Below are positions 19,454 to 27,898 of a stretch of 64,000 bases of DNA, in pieces. This DNA is from Cupriavidus pauculus. GTDB lineage: Bacteria; Pseudomonadota; Gammaproteobacteria; Burkholderiales; Burkholderiaceae. Where the stretch lies: NCBI RefSeq assembly GCF_008693385.1, contig NZ_CP044065.1, positions 2,046,001-2,110,000 on the forward strand. Direction: 5' to 3'. The notes below the pieces were generated by a model. That model ran no database searches. It had not been told where the DNA came from and saw nothing but the letters and a program-made list of their open reading frames with translations. Both the position numbers and the translations under genes were made by a program. Numbering within the stretch: position 1 is the stretch's first letter; every line of letters begins with the position of its first letter.

Positions 19454-19840
19454 GAAATCGTCGATCCGGCGCCGGTCGCGCTTGGTCGGCCGCCCCTGCA
19501 GCTGCGCCGTCGGCTCGCTCTGATACCGGCGCTGCTCGGCCGCCTGCTCCCGCTTTGCCGCGCTGGCGGCCGTTTCCTCGTATAGCGTCTGCGCGACCGA
19601 TGCCGGGCCCCGCGCGGCGGCAATCCCCCGCACCACGATTTCCCAGCGCTGCTGGTACGCCTCGATCACGATCGTGTCGCCGGGCCTGACCTCGCGCGAA
19701 TTCTTGACCGCCTGGCCGTTCACTTCGACGCGGCCACGCTCCACGGCCTCCGCCGCCAGCGAGCGCGTCTTGAAGAACCTTGCGCACCAGAGCCATTTGT
19801 CGATGCGCAGCCGCGCATCGGATTCGAAATCTACATGCAT
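19445..19840 (-). CDS. hslR: Heat-shock protein Hsp15, S4-domain RNA-binding protein
   Basis: This 131-residue protein has an N-terminal S4 RNA-binding domain (LRIDKWLWCARFFKTRSLAAEAVERGRVEVNGQAVKNSREVRPGD in family terms) and a basic C-terminal tail (GRPTKRDRRRIDDFRH). Hsp15 binds stalled 50S subunits carrying nascent chains and helps to recycle them under heat stress. It follows hemH by 9 bases on the same strand and is near grpE and hrcA. The stop lies in a short tandem repeat. Confidence 0.93.
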   Translation of the reverse strand: MHVDFESDARLRIDKWLWCARFFKTRSLAAEAVERGRVEVNGQAVKNSREVRPGDTIVIEAYQQRWEIVVRGIAAARGPASVAQTLYEETAASAAKREQAAEQRRYQSEPTAQLQGRPTKRDRRRIDDFRH

Positions 19841-19849
19841 GTCATGCCC

Positions 19850-20965
19850 TCAGGCAGCGGCCCCGCGCGTCTGCGCCCGCGCGCGGCGCGCGTCCAGTTC
19901 GTGCGGATGCGGCGCGCGCAGCGGCCAGCCCTGCAGATGTTGCAGCGCGATCTCGGCCAGCCCGACGATCCACGGCTGCGCGTCGTTCATGCACGGGATG
20001 AAGTGGAAATCCTTCCCGCCGGCGACCCGGAACTCCGATTGCCCTTCCATCGCGATCTCCTCGAGCGTCTCGATGCAGTCCGCCGGAAACCCCGGGCAGA
20101 ACACATCGACACGCGCGGTCCCCACCCGGCCCAGTTCCGTCAGCGTCGGCGCCGTATAGGGCTGCAGCCATTCGGCCTTGCCGAAGCGCGACTGGAACGT
20201 GACCTGATACTGCCCCGGCTGCAGGCCGAGCGCCTCGCCGAGCAGCCGCCCGGTCTTCAGGCATTCGCAATGGTACGGATCGCCGAGATCGAGCAGGCGC
20301 CGCGGCAGCCCGTGGAACGACAGGATCAGTTTGTCGCCGCGCGCGAAGTCCGGCGTGCCGTGCTGCGCCCAGTATGCGCCGACCTGCTGGTGAAGCGCGC
20401 CGATATAGGCCGGATGATCGTGAAAATGCTTCACGAGCCGCAGTTCGGGCTGATTACGCCACTCACCGAGCACGCGGAACAGTTCGTCGAACGCGGTGGC
20501 CGTGGTGGTGCCCGAGAACTGCGGATACAGCGGCAGCACGAGAATCCGTTCGGTGCCCTGCCGGCGCAGCGCCTCGAGCACCGAGCCGATGGACGGGTTG
20601 CCGTAGCGCATCGCGCAGGCCACCGTGACATCGTGCCCGTGCTGGGTCATCAGCTGCTGCAGCGCATGGGCCTGCCGCTCGGTGTAGACGAGCAGCGGCG
20701 AGCCGGTCATATGGGCCTCGCGCAGCCAGATCGACTCGTACTTCATGGCCGACGCGCGCGAGCGGATCGGCAGGATCACGCCATGGAGGATCGGCAGCCA
20801 TGCGATCCGGGGAATCTCGACCACGCGCGGGTCGCCGAGGAATTGCGCCAGATAGCGGCCGACCGCTTTCGGCGTCGGGGCATCGGGCGTGCCCAGGTTG
20901 ATCAGCAGGATCGCGGTGCGCGGGGCCTGCCCATGCTGGTAGGTCGGTTCCGGTGCAAACGTCAT
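19850..20965 (-). CDS. hemH: Ferrochelatase
   Basis: This 371-residue enzyme inserts Fe2+ into protoporphyrin IX in the last step of haem synthesis. It shows [26 protein letters not shown] at the N-terminus, the catalytic histidine in [21 protein letters not shown], and [20 protein letters not shown], where the conserved glutamate region lies. The length is slightly above E. coli HemH (320) because of N- and C-terminal extensions. It is downstream of hrcA (49-base gap) and upstream of hslR on the same strand. Confidence 0.97.
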   Translation of the reverse strand: MTFAPEPTYQHGQAPRTAILLINLGTPDAPTPKAVGRYLAQFLGDPRVVEIPRIAWLPILHGVILPIRSRASAMKYESIWLREAHMTGSPLLVYTERQAHALQQLMTQHGHDVTVACAMRYGNPSIGSVLEALRRQGTERILVLPLYPQFSGTTTATAFDELFRVLGEWRNQPELRLVKHFHDHPAYIGALHQQVGAYWAQHGTPDFARGDKLILSFHGLPRRLLDLGDPYHCECLKTGRLLGEALGLQPGQYQVTFQSRFGKAEWLQPYTAPTLTELGRVGTARVDVFCPGFPADCIETLEEIAMEGQSEFRVAGGKDFHFIPCMNDAQPWIVGLAEIALQHLQGWPLRAPHPHELDARRARAQTRGAAA

Positions 20966-21014
20966 AGAGTTTCCGTTGGCGCCGCAGGCCGTGCGGCCGG
21001 CGCGGCGCTGGCGT

Positions 21015-22061
21015 TCAGTTCTGGCTCAGCGCGCTGGACAGCAGCCGCGCGGTGATATCCACGATGGGAATCACGCGCTCGTAGGCCATGCGCGTGGGGC
21101 CGATCACCCCGAGGGTGCCGACGATCTGGCCATCCACCTCGTACGGCGCGGTAATCACGGCCATGTCCTCGAGCGGCACGAGCTGGCTTTCCCCGCCGAT
21201 AAAGATCTGCACGCCCTGCGCGTGGCTGGACACGTCCAGCAATTGCAACAGATTGGTCTTGTGCTCGAACACGTCGAACAGGCGGCGCAGCTTGTCCATG
21301 CTCGAGGCAAGATCCTCGACCTCGAGCAGCTTGCGCTCCCCCGAGATAAAGACCTGATCGTCTTCCTCGGCCATCGCGCTGCTGCCCGCCTCCACCGCGG
21401 CCTGCATCAGGGACGACATGTCGCGCCGCAGGTCCTGCAGTTCCACGCGCATATGGTTACGCACGGCGTCGAAGCTCATGCCCGTGTAGTGCGTGTTGAA
21501 GTAGTTGGCGGCCTCGATCAGCTGCGCCGGGGTATACGGCCGTTCGGTCTGGATGATGCGGTTCTGCACATCGCCCTCGGGACTGACGATGATCAGCAGG
21601 ATGCGCTTTTCCGACAGCCGCATGAATTCGACCTGCCGGAAGGACTGCGCGCGGCGCGGGGTCATGACCACGCCGGCAAAGTGGGACAGGTTCGAGAGCG
21701 TATGCGCGGCCGTCGTGATCATGCGCTGCGGGGTCTGCTGCGGCCCCGCCAGCTGGCCCTGGATCTGCCCGGCGAGGGCCGCCAGCTGCGCCGCGAGTTC
21801 GGGCGCCCGGTCCAGCGGGCGCGCGGTCAGCATCGAATCGACGAACAGGCGGTAGCCGCGCGGCGTGGGAATACGGCCCGCCGAGGTATGCGGACTGGCG
21901 ATAAAGCCCATCTCCTCGAGATCGGACATGACATTGCGGATCGTCGCCGGCGACAGGTCGAGGCCCGAGTACTTCGACAGCGTACGCGAGCCGACGGGCT
22001 GGCCTTCGGCGATATACCGCTCGATCAGCGTCTTGAGAAGGGTTTTCGAACGTTCGTCCAT
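21015..22061 (-). CDS. hrcA: Heat-inducible transcription repressor HrcA
   Basis: This 348-residue repressor controls groE or dnaK operons by binding CIRCE elements and depends on GroEL. The N-terminal winged helix is [52 protein letters not shown] in family terms, followed by the GAF-like and dimerisation parts ending [25 protein letters not shown]. No CIRCE sequence is visible in its own upstream region, so it does not appear to be self-controlled from here. It is divergent from nadK. Confidence 0.96.
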   Translation of the reverse strand: MDERSKTLLKTLIERYIAEGQPVGSRTLSKYSGLDLSPATIRNVMSDLEEMGFIASPHTSAGRIPTPRGYRLFVDSMLTARPLDRAPELAAQLAALAGQIQGQLAGPQQTPQRMITTAAHTLSNLSHFAGVVMTPRRAQSFRQVEFMRLSEKRILLIIVSPEGDVQNRIIQTERPYTPAQLIEAANYFNTHYTGMSFDAVRNHMRVELQDLRRDMSSLMQAAVEAGSSAMAEEDDQVFISGERKLLEVEDLASSMDKLRRLFDVFEHKTNLLQLLDVSSHAQGVQIFIGGESQLVPLEDMAVITAPYEVDGQIVGTLGVIGPTRMAYERVIPIVDITARLLSSALSQN

Positions 22062-22126
22062 AATGCCCAGATTCTAATCAAGTTTTCCACCTCTGGGCGG
22101 GCTTGCGCCATCCCCCGGAGCGGCTG

Positions 22127-22156
22127 CTGACAACGTTCATATCGGTATGGTCTAAT
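22127..22156 (+). promoter_or_regulatory. Predicted nadK promoter, placed for a leaderless transcript
   Basis: CTGACA (22127-22132) and TCTAAT (22151-22156) have an 18-base spacer. Transcription would begin about seven bases later, at or beside the A of the nadK ATG (22163), and no ribosome-binding site precedes that ATG. Confidence 0.5.
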
Positions 22157-22162
22157 CCCGCC

Positions 22163-23080
22163 ATGTCTGTACCCCCCAAAGCCAACGCGCCGCGCGCGCC
22201 GTTCAAGACCATCGCCCTCGTGGGCCGCCATTCCACCGCCGGGATCGAAGGCCCGCTGGAGGAGATCGCGTCCTGCGTGTCGCGCAACGGCCAGGACGTG
22301 GTCTTCGAGCGCGAAACCTCGCAGGCCACCGGCCTGACCGGCTATCCGGCGCTGACGCCGGAGGAAATCGGCCGTATCGCCGACGTGGCCGTGGTGCTCG
22401 GCGGCGATGGGACGCTGCTGGGCATCGCCCGGCAACTGGCCGGCGCCGGGGTGCCGCTGATCGGCGTCAACCACGGCCGGCTCGGGTTCATGACCGATAT
22501 CCCGCTCGATGACGTCACGACCGTGCTGCCCGCCATGCTGTCCGGGCATTACGAGGCCGAGACGCGCATGCTGGTGGAGTCGCGGGTGATCCGCGACGAG
22601 GAGATCATCTTCACGGCGCTGGCGCTCAACGACGTGGTGGTGAACCGCTCGGGCATCTCGGGCATGGTCGAACTCTCGGTGTCGGTGGACGGCTACCATA
22701 TGTACAACCAGCGTTCGGACGGCCTGATCGTGTCCACGCCGACGGGCTCCACCGCGTACGCGCTGTCCGCGGGCGGTCCGATCCTGCATCCTACGCTCTC
22801 CGGGCTCGTGCTCGTCCCAATTGCCCCGCATGCGCTGTCGAACCGGCCGATCGTGCTGCCGCATGACGCGGAGGTGACGATCGAAGTGGCGACCGCGCGC
22901 GACGCCAGCGTGAACTTCGACATGCAGTCGCTGACGTCGCTGCTGCCCGGGGACCGCATCGTCGTGCGCCGTTCCGACAAAGCCGTGCAATTGCTGCATC
23001 CGGTCGGCTACAACTACTACGCCACGCTGCGCAAGAAACTGCACTGGCACGAGTATCCGACCGAGGACAACCGGCTCTGA
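22163..23080 (+). CDS. nadK: NAD kinase
   Basis: This 305-residue cytoplasmic kinase makes NADP from NAD. The diagnostic GGDGT motif is in [14 protein letters not shown]. The second motif is [14 protein letters not shown], and the third [17 protein letters not shown]. The ATG at 22163 opens [23 protein letters not shown]. An in-frame TTG at 22103 would add 20 residues that do not look like the family. The predicted promoter sits so close that the message may be leaderless. It is upstream of recN, with a 71-base gap. Confidence 0.96.
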   Translation: MSVPPKANAPRAPFKTIALVGRHSTAGIEGPLEEIASCVSRNGQDVVFERETSQATGLTGYPALTPEEIGRIADVAVVLGGDGTLLGIARQLAGAGVPLIGVNHGRLGFMTDIPLDDVTTVLPAMLSGHYEAETRMLVESRVIRDEEIIFTALALNDVVVNRSGISGMVELSVSVDGYHMYNQRSDGLIVSTPTGSTAYALSAGGPILHPTLSGLVLVPIAPHALSNRPIVLPHDAEVTIEVATARDASVNFDMQSLTSLLPGDRIVVRRSDKAVQLLHPVGYNYYATLRKKLHWHEYPTEDNRL

Positions 23081-23151
23081 TCCGACCCGGGCCCCGGCAC
23101 GCCGGCCACTTTCGCCACTCTCACCGTCACCCTTCCCGCCCACCGCTCACG

Positions 23152-24912
23152 ATGCTGCGCAGCCTGTCCATCCGCGACTTCGTCATCGTCGATACGCTCG
23201 ACCTCGACTTCTCCGCCGGCTTCACGGTCTTTACCGGTGAGACCGGTGCCGGCAAGTCGATCCTGATCGATGCACTCGCGCTCGTGCTCGGCGAACGCGC
23301 CGACGCCGGCGTGGTGCGCGAGGGTGCCGCGCGCGCGAGCATCGGCGCGACCTTCGGCACGCATCCCGAACTCGATGCCTGGCTGGCCGAGCGCGAACTC
23401 GGCGGCGACGATGGCAACGGCGAAGTGCTGCTGCGCCGGACCGTCGATGCGAGCGGCCGCGGCAAGGCCTTTATCAACGGCGCCGCCGCGACGCTCGCGC
23501 AGTTGCGCGAGGTCGGCGACCAGCTCGTGGATATCCATGGCCAGCATGCGCATCAGCAGCTGCTCCGCCCCGACGCGCAGCGCCTGCTGTTCGACGCCCA
23601 CGCGGGGCTGACGCTGCAGACCGCCGCCGTGGCGGAAGCGTGGCGGGCCTGGCGCGCCTGCGTGAAGCTGCGCGAGGCCGCCGAGCAGCAATCGCGCGAG
23701 ATGCAGCTGGAGCGCGAGCGGCTCGAATGGCAGGTGGGCGAGCTCGACAAGCTGGCGCCGCAGCCCGGCGAGTGGGACGAGATCCAGACCGAATACAACC
23801 GGCTGTCGCACGCGGCCAGCCTGATCGACGGCAGCCGCGCCGCGCTGGACGCGCTGCACGAGGCCGACGGCTCGGTGCTGTCCACGCTCAACAGCCTCGT
23901 GCAGAAGGTGCGCCAGCTCGCGGACCTCGATCCCGCGCTCAACGACGTGCTGGCCGCGCTGGAGCCGGCCCAGGTGCAGGCGGAAGAAGCCGCGCACTCG
24001 CTTTCGCGCTACGTCGATCGCGTGGAACTCGACCCCGAACGGCTGCAGGCCGTGGAAGCGCGCATGCAGGCGCTGCACACCACCGCGCGCAAATACCGCC
24101 TCCCCCCCGAACAGCTGCCCGACGAATTGCTCGCGCGGCGGCAGCAGCTCGACGACCTGCAGGCCGCGCAGGACGTGAACAAGATTGCCGCGCGCGAGGC
24201 CGCCGCGCGGGGCGCGTACCTGACGCTCGCGCAGCATCTGTCGGCCGCGCGCGCGCGGGCCGCGGAAGCGCTCTCCGCCGCCGTGACCGAGGCCATGCAG
24301 GGCCTCTCCATGGCCGGGGGAACGTTCTCGGTCGCGCTGAACGCGCTCGAGGAAGGCCAGAGCTACGGGCTGGAGCAGGTGGAATTCCTCGTGGCCGGCC
24401 ACGCAGGCGTGACCGCGCGCCCGCTCGCGCGCGTGGCGTCGGGCGGCGAACTGGCGCGGATCAGCCTCGCGATTTCGGTGATCACGAGCGAGGCCGCGCC
24501 CACGCCGACGCTGATCTTCGACGAGGTGGATACCGGTATCGGCGGCGCCGTGGCCGAAGTGGTCGGCCGCCGGCTGCAGGAACTCGGGCGCGCGCGGCAG
24601 GTGCTGTGCGTCACCCATCTGCCGCAGGTGGCCGCGCAGGCGGGCACGCATCTGCTCGTCAGCAAGGAGACCGTCGATGGCGACGGGAAGGAAGGCCCGA
24701 TCACGCGCTCGCGCATCCGCCCGCTCGATGCCGAGGGCCGCGTGGCCGAGACGGCGCGCATGCTCGGCGGCGCGACCGTGACTGCCACCACGCTGCAACA
24801 TGCCGAGGAGATGCTCGCGCAGGGCGCCCGCGGCGGAAGCGCCGCCAACGTGACGAACAAAGGTAACAAGTCCGACAAGGAAGGCCGGCGCGCGCGGCGC
24901 GCGGTCGGATAA
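23152..24912 (+). CDS. recN: DNA repair protein RecN
   Basis: This 586-residue SMC-like ATPase acts early in double-strand break repair. The Walker A motif is GETGAGKSILIDAL, near residue 30. Two coiled-coil arms follow (for example EQQSREMQLERERLEWQVGELDKL). The ABC signature is ASGGELARISLAI and the Walker B TPTLIFDEVDTGIGG, then VLCVTHLPQVAAQAG. All parts are intact and of normal length. The C-terminus carries an extra basic tail (NKGNKSDKEGRRARRAVG). It is co-oriented with nadK. Confidence 0.97.
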   Translation: MLRSLSIRDFVIVDTLDLDFSAGFTVFTGETGAGKSILIDALALVLGERADAGVVREGAARASIGATFGTHPELDAWLAERELGGDDGNGEVLLRRTVDASGRGKAFINGAAATLAQLREVGDQLVDIHGQHAHQQLLRPDAQRLLFDAHAGLTLQTAAVAEAWRAWRACVKLREAAEQQSREMQLERERLEWQVGELDKLAPQPGEWDEIQTEYNRLSHAASLIDGSRAALDALHEADGSVLSTLNSLVQKVRQLADLDPALNDVLAALEPAQVQAEEAAHSLSRYVDRVELDPERLQAVEARMQALHTTARKYRLPPEQLPDELLARRQQLDDLQAAQDVNKIAAREAAARGAYLTLAQHLSAARARAAEALSAAVTEAMQGLSMAGGTFSVALNALEEGQSYGLEQVEFLVAGHAGVTARPLARVASGGELARISLAISVITSEAAPTPTLIFDEVDTGIGGAVAEVVGRRLQELGRARQVLCVTHLPQVAAQAGTHLLVSKETVDGDGKEGPITRSRIRPLDAEGRVAETARMLGGATVTATTLQHAEEMLAQGARGGSAANVTNKGNKSDKEGRRARRAVG

Positions 24913-24941
24913 ATACTGACGGACCGAGGAGCAAGACAACG

Positions 24942-25409
24942 ATGATGACTGGCAAAACGCAAGATCCCTCCGCGCAAGACCCCTCCGCCCCCCGCCGCCG
25001 TGTGCTGACCGCGAAGGCCGCCGTCGCGGCCATCGCCGCGACCGCCGCCCTGGGCGCGATTTCCGGCTGTGCCTCCGAGTCGCGCTCGTATGCGCCGCCG
25101 GCGGGCAGCATTACCGACGACCGCGCGATCGGCGACATCATGGTTCGCTTTACGCCGCCCGAGGTGATCGTGTCCGAGGACGCGGGCAAGCTGCTCGCGG
25201 GCATTACGGGTCCGTATCGCTATGTGGTCAAGCGGCCGATGTCCGGGGGCGTGTGGCTCGTGACGGCCATCAGCAAGTCCACCGATGCCACGCTCGACCA
25301 GGCCGTGACGGTCCTGCGCGGCGCGCCGCGCATCGAGACCGCCGAGCCGGACCGCGTGCTCAAGCCGCATCGCACGATGCCGAAGACGCGCGATATGCCG
25401 CCCGGCTGA
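24942..25409 (+). CDS. Lipoprotein resembling a subtilase prodomain (I9-like)
   Basis: This 155-residue protein has a twin-arginine-like start (RRRVLTAKAA) and a hydrophobic stretch ending in the lipobox ISGC. It should be an anchored lipoprotein. Its mature part aligns by eye with the prodomain of the S8 protease encoded next. IMVRF matches IVRW, VKRPMSGG matches VKRRMGGA, and the segment ending APRIETAEPDRVLKPH matches DPRIADAVPDRWLRVH. It is therefore probably a free prodomain-type inhibitor or folding helper for that protease. Function is inferred, not established. GAGG lies upstream of the ATG. Confidence 0.78.
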   Translation: MMTGKTQDPSAQDPSAPRRRVLTAKAAVAAIAATAALGAISGCASESRSYAPPAGSITDDRAIGDIMVRFTPPEVIVSEDAGKLLAGITGPYRYVVKRPMSGGVWLVTAISKSTDATLDQAVTVLRGAPRIETAEPDRVLKPHRTMPKTRDMPPG

Positions 25410-25478
25410 CGGGCACAGGATTCTCGCTTACCCACGCACCATCTCTCGCTGTCGCTAGAACATACACAGGAGGCCTCG

Positions 25479-27215
25479 ATGCCCACAGCAGCGCCGCAGT
25501 CAATGTCCTGGTCAAACATTGCACACCGCCCGAGCCGATGGCGGCGATGGCGCGATGGGCGCCCGTTGCTGGCTCCGCTGGCTCCGCTGGCTTCGCTGGC
25601 TTCGCTGGCTTCGCTGGCGCTTCTGGCCGCGGCGGCCGCGCTGGCCGTGCCGGTCGCGGCGCATGCGGACACCGCGGTGCGGCTGAAGCCCGCGCCGCGC
25701 TACACGGGCAACTACATCGTGCGCTGGCGCGACGGGCAGGCACCGTCCGAGAACACCGCCGAGACGTCCCGGCGCATGCAGCAGGTACAGGACAGCACGG
25801 GCGTGGCGCTCTCGGTCAAGCGCAGGATGGGCGGCGCGCTGCAGTTGCTGTCGGTGTCGAACGCCTCCGGGGAAGATCCCGAGGCCGTCGCCGCGCGGCT
25901 GCGCAAGGACCCGCGCATTGCCGATGCGGTGCCCGATCGCTGGCTGCGCGTGCATGACACCGTGCCGAGCGATCCCGAGTTCGTCGCGAACCAGATCTAC
26001 CTCCAGTCGCCGCAGGTGGCCGTGGGTGGGGTCAATCTCCCCAAGGCGTGGGATCGCTCGCGCGGCACCAACGCGATCGTGATCGCCGTGGTCGATACGG
26101 GCTACCTGCCCCACCCCGACCTCGCGGGCCGCATCGTGCCCGGGTACGACTTCATCACGCAGCCGACCGTGTCCAACGACGGCGATGGCCGCGACAGCAA
26201 TCCGCTCGACCCGGGCGACAACGAGCCGGCCGGCACCGTGTGTTCCGATGGCACGGTGACCACGCCGACGAACAGCACGTGGCATGGCACGCGTGTGGCC
26301 AGCGTGCTGGGCGCCATCACCAACAACGGGACCAATATCGCCGGTGTCGACTGGAATGCGCTGATCCAGCCGGTGCGTGTCTCCGGGCGGTGCGGGGCGC
26401 AGCTGTCCGATACCGTCGATGGCATGCGGTGGGCCGGCGGCCTGTCGGTGCCGGGGGTACCCGACAATCCGACGCCGGCGCGCGTGATCAACGTGAGTCT
26501 GGGAGGCGGGACCTGCAGCTCGGTGGAGCAGCAGGCGATTGCCGACCTGGCCGCGCGCGGCGCCGTGGTCGTCGCGGCCGCCGGCAATGCCCTGCCGGGG
26601 CAAGTGGCAGGCGGGGTGGAAGCGCCGGCCGACTGCCCGGGAGCGATTGCCGTGACCGCGCATGCGAACGACGGCGAGAACGCCAGTTTCGCCAACGTCG
26701 GGCCCGAGGTCGCGATCAGCGCGCCGGGCGGCGGATGCGGCAACTCCAAGGTGCAGAACGGCGCCTGCGTGGGCGGCTCGTCGTTCATTCGCACGCTGGC
26801 CAACGACGGGACGTCGTCGCCGGCCACCTACAACGTGTCGTCGGCACAGGGCACGAGCTTCGCCACGCCGATGGTGTCCGGGGTGATCGGGCTGATGCTC
26901 GCGGTCAATCCTTCGCTGACGCCCACGCAGATCATCGCGACGCTGAAAACCTCCGCGCGCCCGCATCCGGCGAATACGTTCTGCACGCGGACGTCGACGG
27001 CGGTTTGCGGGGCGGGGTTGCTCGATGCCGACGCGGCGGTAGCGCTTGCGCCGAATCCGCCTTCGACGGCCACCACGCCGCCGCCGGCTTCGCAGCCGGT
27101 GGCGACGCCGAGCACCGATAGCGGCGGTGGCGGCGGTGGCGCCATGGCACCGTGGCTGGCGATGCTGCTCGTGGCGGCAGGTGTGGTGGGGTTCGTGTTA
27201 CGGCGGCGGGCTTGA
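25479..27215 (+). CDS. S8 family subtilisin-like protease with GlyGly-CTERM tail
   Basis: This 578-residue secreted serine protease has these parts in order: signal peptide (residues 1-63, with five tandem Leu-Ala-Pro/Ser units), I9-like prodomain (about 70-160), and catalytic domain. The triad is Asp206 (VVDTG), His269 (WHGTRVA) and Ser460 (QGTSFATPMVSG), with oxyanion Asn370 (AAAGN). A Pro/Thr-rich linker leads to a six-glycine stretch, a hydrophobic helix and RRRA at the end. This is the GlyGly-CTERM form recognised by rhombosortases, and such an enzyme is encoded next door, convergently. AGGAGG precedes the ATG. Confidence 0.93.
   Translation: MPTAAPQSMSWSNIAHRPSRWRRWRDGRPLLAPLAPLASLASLASLALLAAAAALAVPVAAHADTAVRLKPAPRYTGNYIVRWRDGQAPSENTAETSRRMQQVQDSTGVALSVKRRMGGALQLLSVSNASGEDPEAVAARLRKDPRIADAVPDRWLRVHDTVPSDPEFVANQIYLQSPQVAVGGVNLPKAWDRSRGTNAIVIAVVDTGYLPHPDLAGRIVPGYDFITQPTVSNDGDGRDSNPLDPGDNEPAGTVCSDGTVTTPTNSTWHGTRVASVLGAITNNGTNIAGVDWNALIQPVRVSGRCGAQLSDTVDGMRWAGGLSVPGVPDNPTPARVINVSLGGGTCSSVEQQAIADLAARGAVVVAAAGNALPGQVAGGVEAPADCPGAIAVTAHANDGENASFANVGPEVAISAPGGGCGNSKVQNGACVGGSSFIRTLANDGTSSPATYNVSSAQGTSFATPMVSGVIGLMLAVNPSLTPTQIIATLKTSARPHPANTFCTRTSTAVCGAGLLDADAAVALAPNPPSTATTPPPASQPVATPSTDSGGGGGGAMAPWLAMLLVAAGVVGFVLRRRA
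25569..25613 (+). repeat. Five tandem 9-bp repeats inside the protease signal peptide
   Basis: The unit CTGGCTYCG occurs five times in frame (two with CCG, three with TCG), encoding Leu-Ala-Pro or Leu-Ala-Ser in the hydrophobic core of the signal peptide, residues 31-45. Gain or loss of a unit changes the signal length by three residues without shifting the frame. Confidence 0.9.
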
Positions 27216-27239
27216 TCCGAGCGGAGCCAGCCGGCAGGC

Positions 27240-27869
27240 CTAGCCGCGCCGGTTGCTCCACCATTCCTGCAGCACCCAGCACGCAAGGCCCGCGATCGCG
27301 CCCGCGGCGTGGGCCGCGCGGACGACGCCAAAGTTCCAGGCGGGGTCGAAGACGATGGCGGCGAGCCATGACTGTTCGGCCCATACCTTCACCAGCACGG
27401 CCACACACATCACCACGCCGATCACGCGCGACAGGCCCGGCGCCTGAAGCAGTCTCAGGCCGCCCCAGAGCGCGAGGCCGTGCAGCGCGCCGGACAGGCC
27501 GCCGTACCACCCTACCGATACCATCTGCAACATCGCGACCTGCGTGGCGATACCGCAGATCGCGAGCACCGCGAGCAGTTCGCGGGGCCGCGCTTCGCGG
27601 GCGATCAGCAGCAGCAGGCCGCCGCATGCGGCCACATCGGTCAGCCAGTGCTTCCAGCCCAGGTGTACCCACATCGCCGTGACGACGCGCCACCACTGGC
27701 CGTCGACGCGCACGGCATCGCGCAGGTAGAGGCCATGCGCGTGGAGCCATGGGACGAACGTGAACAGCGCGGACAGCGTGGCCACGGTCGCCACGGTCAG
27801 GACCATCGCGCCGGTGCCGGTGCGCCGGTATGCGGGCCCGGCGGCCGGGGCCGTGGGCTCAGTCGTCAC
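27240..27869 (-). CDS. rrtA: Rhombosortase-type rhomboid intramembrane protease
   Basis: This 209-residue polytopic membrane protein has about six hydrophobic segments. The rhomboid catalytic serine is Ser126 in WYGGLSGALHGLALWG. The histidine is His187 in RAAHAAGAIAG. The early loop HLGWKHWLTDVAACGG corresponds to the rhomboid H-x-x-x-N region, with Asp in place of Asn. The GLSGALHG wording and short length are those of rhombosortases, which cleave GlyGly-CTERM tails in Gram-negative bacteria. It faces the protease gene that carries such a tail, with 24 bases between the stops. The start is a GTG at 27869. Confidence 0.85.
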   Translation of the reverse strand: MTTEPTAPAAGPAYRRTGTGAMVLTVATVATLSALFTFVPWLHAHGLYLRDAVRVDGQWWRVVTAMWVHLGWKHWLTDVAACGGLLLLIAREARPRELLAVLAICGIATQVAMLQMVSVGWYGGLSGALHGLALWGGLRLLQAPGLSRVIGVVMCVAVLVKVWAEQSWLAAIVFDPAWNFGVVRAAHAAGAIAGLACWVLQEWWSNRRG

Positions 27870-27898
27870 GGCGCGCTGCCCTGCCCGGCTGCCAGCAA

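Noticed and set aside
22062..22162. Possible CIRCE element near hrcA
   Set aside because: I looked for TTAGCACTC-N9-GAGTGCTAA between hrcA and nadK and around grpE and found nothing close.
23017..24939. 640-residue minus-strand frame opposite recN
   Set aside because: It has no recognisable domain, while recN on the other strand has every expected motif.
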